A stretch of DNA of 64,000 nucleotides from Hypericum androsaemum (Eukaryota; Streptophyta; Magnoliopsida; Malpighiales; Hypericaceae). This document shows, piece by piece, positions 1 through 12,604 of the stretch. The translations under genes and the position numbers were made by a program. Location: the NCBI GenBank assembly GCA_963995505.1, contig OZ023182.1, forward strand, positions 8,300,707 to 8,364,706, written 5' to 3'. The notes under the pieces are model-generated. The model was not told the origin of the DNA. It was given only the letters and a program-made list of their open reading frames with translations, and did no database searches. The first letter of the stretch is position 1. Each line of letters opens with the position of its first letter.

Positions 1-514
1 AAAATACATTGACATTATTTTCCTAATTACACTCTTGTATAGTAATTATCAACGATCTCAAAAATTGAATCCGATTGTGGAGTAAAAAATAGCTCCTTAA
101 TGTAAAGTAAATCCAAATATTTGTTTTAATAAAAAAATTAGGATACTTATGAGCAACTTATGATGGTCAAACCGTATGAAATGATAAATTTAGATTATTA
201 ATCTTTTAATAAATGTAATAGAAATGAAATAAACGATATAAAACCACCATAATTATGGCTCGAAAAAATCCTAACCATTACAATTATAAATTTTTTCTAA
301 TATTCAGTGATTTTGTAATAGGGCATTGACATGCACAGAAACCTGAGTTCCCATGGAACGTGGCAAATGGAAATAGACCCAAAGGGTGCGTGGCTTTTTT
401 CTTGGGTCTGTCAGGAGTTTTTTTCCCGATAAAATTTAAGGAGGTTGCTCAAAATCCTAGAGTTCTAGGGCACCAAATTCGGTCCTGGACATGTATTTTT
501 GTCCAGGACTGTTA
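1..514. other. AT-rich intergenic DNA, no gene seen
   Basis: I see no family-like reading frame, RNA gene or structured repeat here. The short open frames lack recognisable protein features. Confidence 0.6.
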
Positions 515-835
515 TGACACACGCAATAGATTAGTCAGTTATGATGTAATGGGTTGCTCAGTTATGATATAATAGTTTGACATGTGCTGGGTTAATCAAT
601 TATGATACAATTGTTCGACATGCACTGGGTTGGTCAGTTATGATGTAATGTGTTGCTCAGTTATGATGAAATGGTTCGACACGCGCTGGGTTGGTCAATT
701 CAACATACGCTAGGTTGGTTAGCTATGATACAATAGTTTGGTTCGACACGCACTGGGTTGATCAGTTATGATATAATGGTTCACCTAGTTATGATAAAAT
801 AGTTCAAACAGTTATGATGAAACAGTTCATTTTTT
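515..835. repeat. degenerate minisatellite
   Basis: The words GTTATGATGTAATGG, TTCGACACGCGCTGGGTT and TTGGTCAGTTATGAT recur about every 50 bp in imperfect order (roughly 5-6 decayed copies), ending near 825. No coding potential is evident. The period and copy number were estimated by eye. Confidence 0.7.
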
Positions 836-899
836 TCAGGACGGTCCTGGACAAGGGGATCCAAGACCAAATGTGGTCCCGAGTTTTACACGGTATTAG

Positions 900-1030
900 A
901 TTTTATTCTTTTTCTAAGTAAAATTTTCTATTTTTGTAAGAGATGTGAGAATTGGCCGACCGATCTCTCAAAAATAAGGTAGGATTCGTTGTCATCCTAT
1001 TTACGGAAAGTTGGTTATCACGAGTTTAAA
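900..1030. repeat. dispersed repeat, copy 1 (partner at 6847-6985)
   Basis: This stretch and 6847-6985 share a diverged direct-orientation sequence, including AAAATTTT, a GTAAGAATTG-like word and GGTAGGATT followed by TCATCCTA. It may be part of an old LTR or untranslated leader. No ends or target duplications could be placed. Confidence 0.45.
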
Positions 1031-1479
1031 TATGACCAAATTAAAGACTCTTTGAGTTCTCTGAAGTTGGGCTAAGAAGAAAACTGCTTTCGGACTTTTC
1101 AGCTTAATTTCAAATTTCTTAATAATTAAATATCTTTATAAGAAAAAACCTTTATGTACTATGTACGCACAAAGGTAAATCCAAGAAACCAATTTTACGT
1201 ATCAATTTGGTGAGCAATTGTTACAGATTAATCATAAAAATCAAGTTTCGAACGAATTTTATTAGTACAATTGTGTTGAAGCTTTACGAGAATAATTTTA
1301 CTTTTGATGAAGGTTCGAATGAATCGAGCCTAAATTAATTGACATGTTATATATTTGGATTTTGGAAGATTTTGACAAAAAAAACTTGTTCAATAAATGT
1401 AAATGATTTGTCTGGGGAATAGTAGAATCTCCTAAAGGAGCCCAATCATCACATGTGCGTAATTAACATGTAGAATATG

Positions 1480-1948
1480 CGCCTGTGGTGTTTTTTACTA
1501 ACAAGTTGGGTGTTTCTTGGTGTATGGGTGGATGGATTCACTCATCTTTGGATTAATGGGAGGAATTGGTAAGAAACAATATGTTGAAGAAAGTCTGGTC
1601 TTCGATTTTTGCTACGGTCTTTTGGAGACTTTGATTATTACGCAACGAAATTATCTTCAATGAAAGTAATGTCTATTTCGAACTTCTCCTACATTCGATT
1701 CTCTTCCATTTCCAGGAGTAGTTCACTTGGTCGAATATCTCTACCGTGTTCGCTCACCAGGATTTAGGTCTCTTTCTGTCTTCCAATGGATTTGGGTAGA
1801 CTTTGTAGAGGCTTCTTTTGTATGTAGGGGCTTTCTTTTGGGGTTCTATGTGAGTGGGGGTTCTGTTGTAATGTAGAACCCATATAGGAACCTTGTAAAT
1901 ACCTCATTCTTTTCTCTTAATACAACTTTACTTATAAAAAATATATAT
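1480..1948 (+). mobile_element. 5'-truncated LINE 3' end with target duplication
   Basis: Near 1590-1740 a broken frame encodes a W-S-F-W-R-L-x-R-N-E-I-I-F-N pattern, typical of the region just after the reverse transcriptase zinc-finger-like domain of plant L1-type LINEs. It carries in-frame stops. The segment runs into a T-rich 3' UTR and a decayed A/TA-rich tail (about 1937-1948). The 12-bp word ATGTAGAATATG occurs directly before (1468-1479) and directly after (1949-1960), as expected for a target-primed insertion. The element is dead: only a few hundred bases of the 3' end remain. Confidence 0.7.
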
Positions 1949-1960
1949 ATGTAGAATATG

Positions 1961-4900
1961 AGACCAAAAGAGGTGTAATTTTTGGTGTAAATTTATCTTT
2001 ACACGTAGAATATGAGGCGACAAATTTCGGACCACTACTTTTCTGAACTATTTTTTATAAATAGAGATAAATTATGATAAAGCATTAATGAGCCCAATCA
2101 CCACTTTTTTTTAACTTATGATAGAGAATTATTATGTACTATTTAGAGATGACTCTTCCAAAAATATGTTTTCATTCGTTTGAACATAAGATTTACTAAA
2201 ATAATTCGGTCACTTACTATTTGAGGAAACTGATTCACATCACTAATACAAATTGAATTTTTTTTAAGAAAAAAATTACTCATAGGTTATTCATTAAAAT
2301 TGAAAGTTACATAAAATAGACACGAAAAGAAATACAAAGGAAATCGACATAACATCTAGAGATGGAAGGAAAGACAAAAGTTCCACACCGGTGAAAAGTA
2401 ACAATAACAGTAACATTAGTTCATATGATCGTACAATCAACTACAAGAGTCGATAAAAACTGAACCTTCAAAATGCTAACAAAGATGTTAGCTAATTCAA
2501 ATTGATTCAACTGCACCAATTTGCACAAAGATCACTGTCAAGACAATCACCAATATTTGTCCGTAACTTGAGACAATGAAATATTCAATATCCAGATTTA
2601 CCACCATGGATTTAAGTGTGATTGAATATTCCACCAGAATAGAGAGATGATTAAATTCATTGATGGGTCGTGGAATAATCAAGCGAAAAGCTTGATCCCA
2701 ACTTTCCGAATTGGTGACCAATCCCTGTGAAGATGAAGCTACGTTTTATGTGGCTGCTCTTGTTTTGGAATTTAACCTAGATTTGCATCCATGCGCATTA
2801 TATGCAACTTGAATTATTATTCGTTTATGGTGAATGAGATTGAGAGAGAGCCAAGACCATCATTTTCATACGTCGTTTTCAATTATATCTTCCAAAGCTT
2901 TCAAAATATTTTTTTTCCTTCGAAGAGAAAAGCTTTTAAAGCTCTTAATTAACGAGGGTTGCATAAAAGAAGTCTAATCGTGCTTTGTTCATAATATGAC
3001 AGCGGGTATAAATGAAGCTAGAGCAACAATATCCTCCTCCTGTGTTGACATTTGCAATGGTTGAAGAGATGAATTTATTTAACCATGCAAACTGAAATGC
3101 TAATGATAATTTTTCAGCATTGGACTATTCCAGATACAATAAAGTTAATCTTTGCAGTGGATGACAGGTTACAATATCCTCATGTTGTTTTGCAATTACA
3201 GAGCACTTAGAAGGTAATAAAAGTTAAATAAAATTGCTATTAAATTGTATATCCGCAACTCCTCATCTAGGCACTTGATCTATATGAGTAAACCATGCAA
3301 TTTTTTATATATAAGTAAATTTGTAATAAAATCGCCAAAAGGTAATTACATCAAATTGTACGAAGCGTACAACACCTGAGCATTTAAAGAACTAGATAGA
3401 CACATATCTATGTCAAAACAGAGATATTATCCAGTACAAATTCTAAATGTGACTACCAAAAGTATAACAACCCCTAATTACATCCAAGAGATAAACCGAG
3501 CTAGAAAGGATCAAAAAATAAAATTCTATCGGACCCTCGAGCCATAGCTTTTAATGCGTGGAGGATAGACGAGGCTTCTTCCTCCCAAAATATGTCCATA
3601 AGAATCTGTAAACCATGCATTTTTTGGTAACAAATATCTCATTTCATTTTTGGAGTTGAATAGATAAAAGCTGACCGAATTTATTTTTACATATATTGTG
3701 CAACTTCTCGAGACGTTTTGATGGAAACTTCCTTTTGGTAACGAAATATGTAGTTATTGCATCATTGTAATGTCATATGTTCCAAAATTAATGTAATTAT
3801 TAGTTAGAGAAGGAATAGTCACTCTAGTCTCGGCGTGCCTTTCTTTTTTTTTTTTTGAGCTGGTGTCCCGTCTCTTTCATTGAACATTTCATGATTGTTC
3901 ACCTGTTTAGGAAATTGATTTTGCTCCCCGCAAACAATCACCAAAATTATATAAAGTAGTTTTAGCCCTCATTATTTTGTTCTTACTTTTTATCAATACC
4001 TTGGTTGTGTTGGTGAGTTCACCATCATTAAAGGTTTGAATCTAAGTGCTAAATGTTGATGTTGCACCTGGCCAGCCACTTCTCATACTTGAAGAAAAGC
4101 AGTTCGATTTTCAATCTTACTAAAGGGTAATCGGAACATTTTGAAAGTCGTGAGACGATCTAATAGTTGTTCGGATTAAACGTAGTTGCTAATTGTGCCT
4201 CAACTTGGAGAGTTGTGCCTAAAACTCTATTATTTACTTTTTAGTGGGAACACGATCCGGATTACTCTCTTTTGTTATAATTTCGAGTTGACATATACAT
4301 GATTAGCGATATCTATTAGATACTAGTTGATTATTCCAAATTAGTGGTTGTAAAATGGAAATCAAGTAGCTGGTTAGTCGATGACATGCTTCTTTCAAAG
4401 GCCAACTAGTGGGCCATTCTCAACTTCTGCACATCAAGATACTCAGAAAACACCATCAGAAATATTGGTTCAATGTGTTTTTGGAGAATTGCAGATTAAT
4501 TACTGATACATGCATAGATTTATTCAATTAATAAGTTGAACCCAAAAACTGTGGAGACTTGATTTTAGTTATAAAAAAAATTGGGTTCAGGTTTCACAAG
4601 TTAAAAATCATAGGGAGACACACTACCTAAATAGAGTTCGACGATATTCGACTCTCGTATACCAGTTACGATATTCGTGATTCATTTATGTACAACTTTG
4701 GAAATGGCCTTGGCTTGAATTGCACTCCTGTATAAATGTGGGTTTAGCCATGGAGTCAATGGTGAGATCTTCCTAAGATCAAAAAAGTAGTCAAGGACCA
4801 TCATGGCTCTTATCCAATCATGCCATAGGGAATCTCATGTGGGAATGTTGGGAATGGATCGACAATCATATGAACCTTAAATTCATTTTTTTTCTCCAAG

Positions 4901-5655
4901 CACCATTCATTTGCAAAAAAGAACAAAAAATTGTACCTGTGTTCTTTGCAACTGGCATAATTATTAGGTTTAGATGCGTTGGATCAAGTGACTCATGCTA
5001 GAATCCAAAAGGCTATAAGATTTTTTTGAGAGTGAAAGATAAAGGTTGGTGACCTGCTCTTTAGAAAATCCCGTGCCTTTCTTTTCAAGAATTACTATCC
5101 AAAAAATAAGAATCAAACCTCTTTTAACTTTTTTATAACTATAATTTTACATCTCTTGTGTTTCAACTATTATCTTATTTTTTTATAAGTAAAATCTTGT
5201 TTACATCTCTTGTCACAACCACCGTTTTAACCATGGACACTCCCGGCCGAATCCACATCCCTCCTTGGTATCAGAATACTATTATCTTATATTCTAATAC
5301 CAAATTTATACTCCACCTTGATCCAAGTCTTAGTATTTTTTATGGTAAGTGTTTAGAGAAGTGGACAATTATTGGGTTTAACTAAATTCATTTTTGGTAT
5401 TGAAGGTCTGTTAGTTGCAGTTTTAGTCAACATTTTCATTGTAATAAGATTTTGGGTTTATGTGTTTTCAACATTTAAATCCAAAATATTCATTATAAAA
5501 AATCTAATTCTTTATCACATAGAAAGAAAAAAATACTCTTCATTTAAAATGATTGTGTTGTTATTGTAAATTTGTAAAAAAAATTACCTTCAACATTTTG
5601 TTCAAGTCTAGTGAAGTGCTTCTGCAATCGATGGCCTTCCATTTGAGATTTTTAT
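1961..5655. other. intergenic DNA, no gene recognised
   Basis: AT-rich sequence with scattered short open frames, none resembling a protein family. I found no LTRs, long inverted repeats or RNA genes. The frame at 2497-2721 (minus) has two hydrophobic stretches but no family resemblance, and is not called as a gene. Confidence 0.5.
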
Positions 5656-5664
5656 ATGTTGATG

Positions 5665-6539
5665 GAATAAGGATAAGATAGCTCCCTGTACATATTTAAA
5701 AAGTGCAATTAATCCTTTCTACTCAAAATTGATTCACATAACACCTTATACTTCTCAAACTATACTAATTAACACTTTTGAACTATTTTTCTGGTTATCA
5801 TCCACACCTCATCATCTTACATGGTACCCACATAGTTGTTTACATGCCACATCATTATATTATATCATTTAACATTCAAAAAAATATGAAAACATAACAA
5901 CCGACACAACCTTCGGCCCTCCGTAAACAAGAAAAATCAAAAACCCTTTTCACGTCTGTTCTTTCTGAGAAACCTTGAATAACTCTTATATTACAATTCA
6001 ATTCTTCTTTATCCGCTCTCTTCCTTTCTCATACAAACTTCAAGCTCATAATAGAGATGAAAGTCTGCTCCGCTTTAGATTTGTATTTTTTGGTCAATTG
6101 CGTGAGTGTAATGGTTGACTTTGGAACTAAAGATATATGGGTTCAAGTATTTGCATGATTTTGTGTTGCCTTGGCCGTTGTGTTGTACAAATCGAAAGAG
6201 GGGCCACGGACATGAAGGACGTGACCGATTGCCGTTGTATCGTTCCATCTTCGGAGATGAGTGATGCAGTTAGGTTTGGCGGAGCCGATGGTGTGTGGGT
6301 TGTATAGATTTTTTTATTTCTAACATTTTAAATGATACAAATAATGATATATATCAATTAAATGATGATGTGGATACCATGTAAGATGATGATATGTCGA
6401 AGATGACAAAAAAAAATAGTATAAAAGTGTTAATTAGCCTATTTTAGAAAGTATAGGATGTTATCTAGACCAATTTTTAATAGGAGGAGTTAATTGCACT
6501 CCTTGAATATGTACAAGGAGCTATCCGACCCTTATGGCT
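5665..6539. mobile_element. long-inverted-repeat (foldback) element FB1
   Basis: The left arm (about 5665-5890) reappears as its reverse complement in the right arm (about 6320-6539); GATAGCTCC, GTACATATT and GTGCAATTAA recur inverted. The middle (about 5900-6310) is unrelated sequence with no transposase. A near-perfect 9-bp flanking repeat, ATGTTGATG at 5656-5664 and ATGTTGATC at 6540-6548, suggests a Mutator-like target duplication. The arms differ from the GGTCCCT-bearing family described below. Confidence 0.75.
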
Positions 6540-6548
6540 ATGTTGATC

Positions 6549-7351
6549 GTCTGGTATACGAATTTTTGTTGGGTCGACTAGTCTATGCGGAACTATTATA
6601 TAAAGCAAATAGTCGATGGGCCCTTTATTGGATATCTGGTAATTTCGTTATCCATGTCGTTTGAGCGACGAAGCAGCGAGTGTCGGTTCTGGTTCGAAAC
6701 TAGAAAGGTTAAATGGGCCCAATTCAGTTCAGCCCATATGCTTATTACTGGGCTTGATACCTTTGGAACGCTCCTAACACCGGAACATTTTTTTTAGAGT
6801 TAAAATTTAGGTGGGACGGCCTAAACTCAGAGCTATAAATTAGATTGAAATTTGTTCTTCTTCCAAGAAAAATTTTATCATTTTTATAAAGGGTAAGAAT
6901 TGATTTACCGATTCCTGAAAAACGAGGTAGGATTTATTATCATCCTACTCATCAAGTGTTAGTCCACCAACATAAAGGCCTAAAATGCGCGTGAAATGAA
7001 AACCTGTTTTTACGATGAATGGAAATTGAAAAGTCCTCTTCAACGACGGTATTTCTACTCTATTTTGTGAAAAAAATAGCTTATATTAAATAGTACTTTG
7101 AACGGCCACGAATGAAACAAGCCGCGGGATGATCAATTTGCTTGTGTTTCCAACATTTGAAGAGTCAATTAATTGTAGGGAAATAGTGATTTTTTTAGAA
7201 CTATTGTAGGGAAGTAGCTGGTTGCCATAATTTTTGGACGACAAGTTGTTAGTACTTGGTTGACGCGGACTCCGGTCTATACATAATCAACTAAATCACT
7301 AGACTCGGTCCAACTTCCGTCTTCTTCCTCTTCCTCTGTCATATTTACATA
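6549..7351. other. intergenic DNA with dispersed repeat copy 2
   Basis: Apart from 6847-6985, which matches the direct repeat at 900-1030, nothing is recognised. The frame at 6585-6797 has no family resemblance. Confidence 0.5.
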
Positions 7352-8313
7352 AGATTAAAAAAAAATTCTCAAGTCTCTCAAATTTATTTAAATATTCTCA
7401 AAAGACCCCCGTTTGAAAAATATATGGCAAAGTCTTCCGTATTTAATTTTATTGTACGTTCGAGTCCTTAGCTCACTTCAGCAACACCTTTTTTTCATTT
7501 TTGTCAAGAAAATGACAAAAATACCCTTACAAACAAACAAAAAATCATCCCGGCAACCCCGTCACCGTCGTCTCTTCCGATTTCAACCCCACTCCCTACA
7601 AGTGCCGCCCCGCTCCCACCCTCGCCCCTCCCGCCCACGCCCCCCGCTGGCCCCTCCCCTGCCCTATCTCCGTCCCTTCCTTCTCCTTCCCCGCCTCCTC
7701 ATCGCCAGTAAGGGGTCGATTGTAAGAACCTGGAACCCAGCGCCGGCCTCCTCCTCCACCACCTCAAACGACCATAAGAGGAGAACGTAATCGACGAAGG
7801 TACCTGCGAGAGTCTACAAATGGGAGTCGCGGGGAGTTAATTTTTCATTGACAACGGTGAAGCTCATGGGAAAACCTAGAGAAGGAAATCGATCTAAGTT
7901 ACATGGCTACTACCGAGAAGTCGACGGGACGCCGACGCCGTTATCGATGGCCTTGTCCATCGCCGCCAGGACGTGTGAGTCTCGTGCCCGTCGTCGTCCC
8001 ATTGGGACCGGGACTTCTTTGACTCGTCCACCGGAGAGAGACGGGAGAGGTGACTCGTGCCCATCGTCGTCTGAAGACGGGAGAGATGCGATTATTTTAA
8101 TTTTGTTTATTTTATTTCTAAAGGGCATTTTTGTCATTTTAAGAGTATTTTGGTAATTTCAATGACAAAAATAAAAAAAAGAGAAGCTAACGTGAGCCAG
8201 GGACCCGAAAATATATTAAAATTAAACACGAGGACGTTGATGTATATTTTACAAACAGGGAGGACTTTTGAATATATTTAAACAAACTCTTGGGACTTTA
8301 GAGTAATTTAGCC
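7352..8313. mobile_element. foldback element FB2, subfamily A, GC-rich cargo
   Basis: The left arm (7352-7530: TCTCAAGTCTCTC, then TTCAAAAGxCC-type words, then AAATGACAAAAATACCC) is inverted at about 8110-8313. The middle (about 7545-8090) is strongly GC-rich and unlike the flanks. It holds an open frame at 7413-7790 that starts in the arm and reads Arg/Pro/His-rich low-complexity protein, which I treat as a composition artefact. No transposase is visible. The cargo may be captured host sequence, but I could not identify a source. Confidence 0.75.
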
Positions 8314-9911
8314 AAAAAAAAAAGGTTGAATTCGTCTCATTTTGACCTGATAAATGCAATTTGGTCAGGCGTGGACTTGGACCTACTGAACAAACAAATG
8401 GGTTTTTTTTATTCGCATAAAATTTTAAGACATACTCTCTTTTTGGTTGAATTAGTTATATTCCTAAAATATGTAATTTCAATTAAAAAAATTAGTAGAG
8501 TCGAAAGTTGACTCTACCTACCTAAACGCCTTGCAATACAAGTCAGAGCTGCAGAGAAAAACTTGGTAAAAAATATTTAAAAGTGAAGTCGACCTCTTTA
8601 TAGGTCTGATTTCAGTTTACAACCCACTATTTGTCTTTTGTTAAGATTGTCAAGTTATTTTTTGCGAAACGACATATGGTGGACGGTAAGCTGGAGTTGG
8701 TCTATAAAGAGGTTGATTTTTCTTCTAAAAAATATATATATTTTTTAAATTTTCTCAGCCGTGACTAGTAGTACATGTGACGGTTGGGCAGGTAGCGTCA
8801 ACCCTCTACTAAAATGACTCCACTAATTTTTTTATTGACACTATCCATTTTAAGAATATATATAGTTCTCAACTCATTTAGAGAATATATCAAAAAAATT
8901 TACCCAAATAAGAAAAAAACAACAAATAAATAATTAGGATTGAGCTGAAATGGTTGTGAGGACAAGGACAACAAGGGCATCATGATGAGAAGAAAGTGGT
9001 GATTTTGGGTTAGTAGGAAAATGATTGAAAAGTATAAAAATAAATAGATGGGAAGAAACAGAATGTAGAGTTGGTCGAAAGGAGAAAGTATTTATGTGGG
9101 TTAGATGAGAAATGGAAGTTATGTTAGGTTAAGATATTATATTTTAGTCTTTTAGGACCGAAATACAAAAGTAGAGCAACTAGTTCCACTTCTTATCCTT
9201 TCCAAAAAAAAGTTCCACTTCTTATCAAACTTCCTAAGAGTTTCAAAAGTTTTTGAAAGAAGAATAATTAACTAGTGAAAATATTTTTCTCGCTGACTTG
9301 TGCATGTTATAATTCAGTTGGATGTTTACTTCTTTTTACAAGACATAATTACGTCGAACTAATCGATTAAACTAAGAATTAGTTGTAACTCTCTTTTTTG
9401 TTTTGTTTTGCATCTAGCTAAATGACATGAGCCTAACGATACTAGGTATTATAAAATTTAAGAAAGTCTGGAATTCAATATTACCAAAAAAAGATTCGGG
9501 GCTCAAACCCGGCATGGTGAAAAAAATTTATATTTCAAAAGAAAAAATTTCAACATCTATTAAGTTGACTAATTTATGCTCGAGTTTGATAGAACTTTTA
9601 AATAGTGGCAATGATTCTTCAACAAGTATTTTAACATTGCTACTTACCTAAAGGCTCAAATACAAGATCACTTGATTAAATTAGAACAATAATGTTATAT
9701 ATTCCGTTCAGGATATGTTAAGAAAGATTTAAGTGTGTTGATTGTACTATCCATATCAACAGGTGTTATTTTTTCTGGTAAATATCATTACAGAACTCCA
9801 AGATTAAACGAATTCAGCCTCGAAAAATTTCATGCGAGTGAAAACATAACACGCCAAAAATTACTATTGATATGATTATTGAATTACAACTCCTTTTCTG
9901 GTTACTTGCAA
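8314..9911. other. intergenic DNA, no gene recognised
   Basis: AT-rich. A small inverted pair (ACCTCTTTATAG near 8593 and CTATAAAGAGGT near 8701) may mark a short decayed MITE. Nothing else is supported. Confidence 0.5.
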
Positions 9912-9920
9912 TTATTATTA

Positions 9921-11090
9921 GGAAAAATTATTCTCAGGTCTCTGACTTATGTCGTAATTAAGGTTAGGATCCCTGCTATTCGAAATATTATTTTGCCATC
10001 CCTGCTTTTTGAAAAAAATATTGGTCTCGAATCTTTCACGTCAGCACTCATCTTTTTTTTGTCATGAAAATGACCAACATTTCCTTTAAAAAAACCCACT
10101 TTGTAAACAAATTCATCGATTAAAATACCAACATGAAACAAATTCTAATCAACCAAACACCAAATTAAAAGATTTGACACGCTCATTCTCGTCCAAAAAA
10201 TAAACACATCGAAGAACCCTAAATCTTGTAAAGACACAAAATCAAAGAAGTTGGAGGCAGTTTCTGGGTTTAGTTTTATTTTTAATTTTTTAGTTAATTT
10301 TCATTCCAAATAATCAAGCCCCCATCCCCGGCGAGTACGGCTCCACCTCCTTCAAAGCTGCCCAGATCTTCAAAGCCGCTCCACTTCCTTCCCTCTCCAG
10401 AGGCGAGTACGGCTTCCACCTCCTTCCTCTCCGATGTCTTTAAGTTGCTCCACCTTCAGAACCAATTGAGAATTCTCTGGTGGGTATGGCTCTTTCTTCG
10501 CCCAATTGCACGAGACCCAGAAGTTTGAGATGGTGGTTTTGAGGCGAGGCAGTGGGATTTTTGTTTGAAGATTAGGGGAGGGGTCGAAGAGAGAGAATGG
10601 AAAGAGAGGGGAAAGATGAACAGCTGGGTGTGTAGGGTGGGGGTTGTTGGAAAGTTTGGATCTTGGTTTCTGGGTTTTGAAAAATTGGTTCTTTTTGGAT
10701 GTGGTTGTTGTTGTTGCCAAATTATTGATGTTGTTTGTTTGAATCGGTGTTGTTTCGAAAACACCGATCTATTCTTGGTTCGAATTGGTGTTGTTTATTG
10801 CCATTCTGGGACAAAATTTATTTTCAGATTTCATGTTTTCTGGATTTTTGTTCAGTAAGAATGTTCATGGTGTTCAAGGAAGTTGAAGAAGATATAATTT
10901 TTTTCTAATTTTTTCAAAAGTATAAAGGTTATTTTCATGACAAAAAAAATAATAAAATGATCGCTGACGTGAGTCAGGGACTCGAGACTAACATTTTTCT
11001 GAAAAGCTGAGACGGCAAAATAATATTTCGAATAGCAGTGATTCTAACCTTAATTACGACATAAGTTAAAGATCCGAGAGTAATTTATCT
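9921..11090. mobile_element. foldback element FB3, subfamily A
   Basis: The left arm (about 9921-10090: GGAAAAATTATTCTCAGGTC, then TTATGTCGTAATTAAGG, then ATGAAAATGACCAACATT) is matched inverted at about 10920-11090 (CCTTAATTACGACATAA, GACGTGAGTCAGGGACTCGA). The cargo (about 10180-10900) is partly GC-rich and contains the word GCGAGTACGGCT twice. TTATTATTA flanks both ends (9912-9920 and 11091-11099) and fits a 9-bp target duplication, but it is low-complexity. No transposase frame is present. Confidence 0.75.
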
Positions 11091-11099
11091 TTATTATTA

Positions 11100-12604
11100 T
11101 TATGTTATGCACTAAAGATAGTCTTCGTTTCTCATCACAGGTCAAACAGGGATAATTTATATGTTGAACAGCTGGCTCTCTTTTAAGAAAGGAAAACAGC
11201 TGGGTAGTGGATGGCTCAAATTATGCGGAACAAGTGCGTTTAGCGCTTGGAACTGATAAAAAGCTGCGTTTCGTGCTTGCCTTTTAGCTCAGCTGTCCCA
11301 AGGGAAGGGACCATTCTTATAATTGTAATTGATGCTCAAAATTCAAATCCCTCGGTTTCAGTGACCCTAATCCTAATTTATACTCTCCCCGACCACGTCC
11401 AAGAATTTAATAATTTATTCTGATCGATGAAATTATGTAATTTTTCGTTTTGTTTTTTGTCACTTTTTAAAATATTGTTTGTCTCAAACCCTAATTAGAT
11501 TTCCTAAACAAAAAACCCTAATTAGTTAAACAATATACGGAATACTGAAATTGAGGATATTGGACTGGACCAAGCATAAACGTGATGGGCCTTATGTAGT
11601 GCGGACTCCAGTGTACAGCCAACCGCGTACCCTACTACTAGATTTAGGTTCACCGTTTACTACACTCTGTACGCTGCGAGGAAAAGAAAAAGTTTCTCTT
11701 TTGTTTGAGGAAAAGAAAAAACATATTTTTGAACGTTTTTTGACCAGAAAATAAACTTCATAATTCATAGTATACCAAACCAACTATTTATGAAACTTGG
11801 TGTAGTGGTTAAAATTAAGGCTTGAATTAGAAAAATTCAGGGTTGGATTTCTTTTAAATAATTATCATATGCTAAAAAATATATAAATCCATTTTAAAAA
11901 CAGTTCCAAAGAAATTTTTTTTCGCAGTCGACCAATTCACATCCTGTAGCACGGTTAGGAAAGTCAACTTAATTATACGTCATAACCACCTATGCCAAAT
12001 ATGTTTTCTGAGCATATCCTAAACATGTTTTTTAATGGTGAAAACATATTCATATATACTGTTGTGATTATTCGTTAATTGAAAGACTTAATTAATTTGA
12101 TTTACATTATTCATATCAATCAAGTGCGTCTTTTTTATGACTAACATCTAGAGAGAAATCAAAAATTAAGTGTTATTTGACCTAGAAAAATTTCAAAATT
12201 ATTAATCTATTGATTTATTAAAGTTACAACTTTATTATGTCAAATCATATTTATGAATGAATCTTTCAATCATTATTTTTTAATTCGTAAAACTAAAAAA
12301 GTGTTTTGACTAAAAAATGGCTTCCTCTAATTTTTGCCATGTGACGAATCGGGCCAAGTCTTTAGTCTTTACATCATCAAATGATCAAAATGATACTTGG
12401 ACTACTACCAAGAAACTGCTACAAATAAATACACAGAAACCGCAGAGCCTCCACTTCGCTGCCATCCGACCCTTTTCTCTCCCCTTTCCCCTGTTTTTTC
12501 CCACTCATTTCTTCCCCTTCATAAAAACAACCATAAATTAAATTAATCGATATCCTCCAAACCCCTAAAATAGGTAATTAACCAATCGCCAAAAACCTAA
12601 TCCG
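11100..12604. other. region upstream of the DUF868 gene
   Basis: AT-rich intergenic DNA that becomes C-rich from about 12440, likely the 5' untranslated leader of the DUF868 gene that starts at 12605. I could not place a TATA box or transcription start with confidence. Confidence 0.45.

Noticed and set aside
515..835. CRISPR-like array
   Set aside because: Repeats are degenerate and contiguous with no unique equal-length spacers, in a eukaryotic genome; a minisatellite explains it.
7413..7790. 125-codon frame rich in Arg, Pro and His
   Set aside because: It starts in the inverted arm of FB2 and runs into GC-rich cargo; low-complexity composition, no domain, no matching start context.
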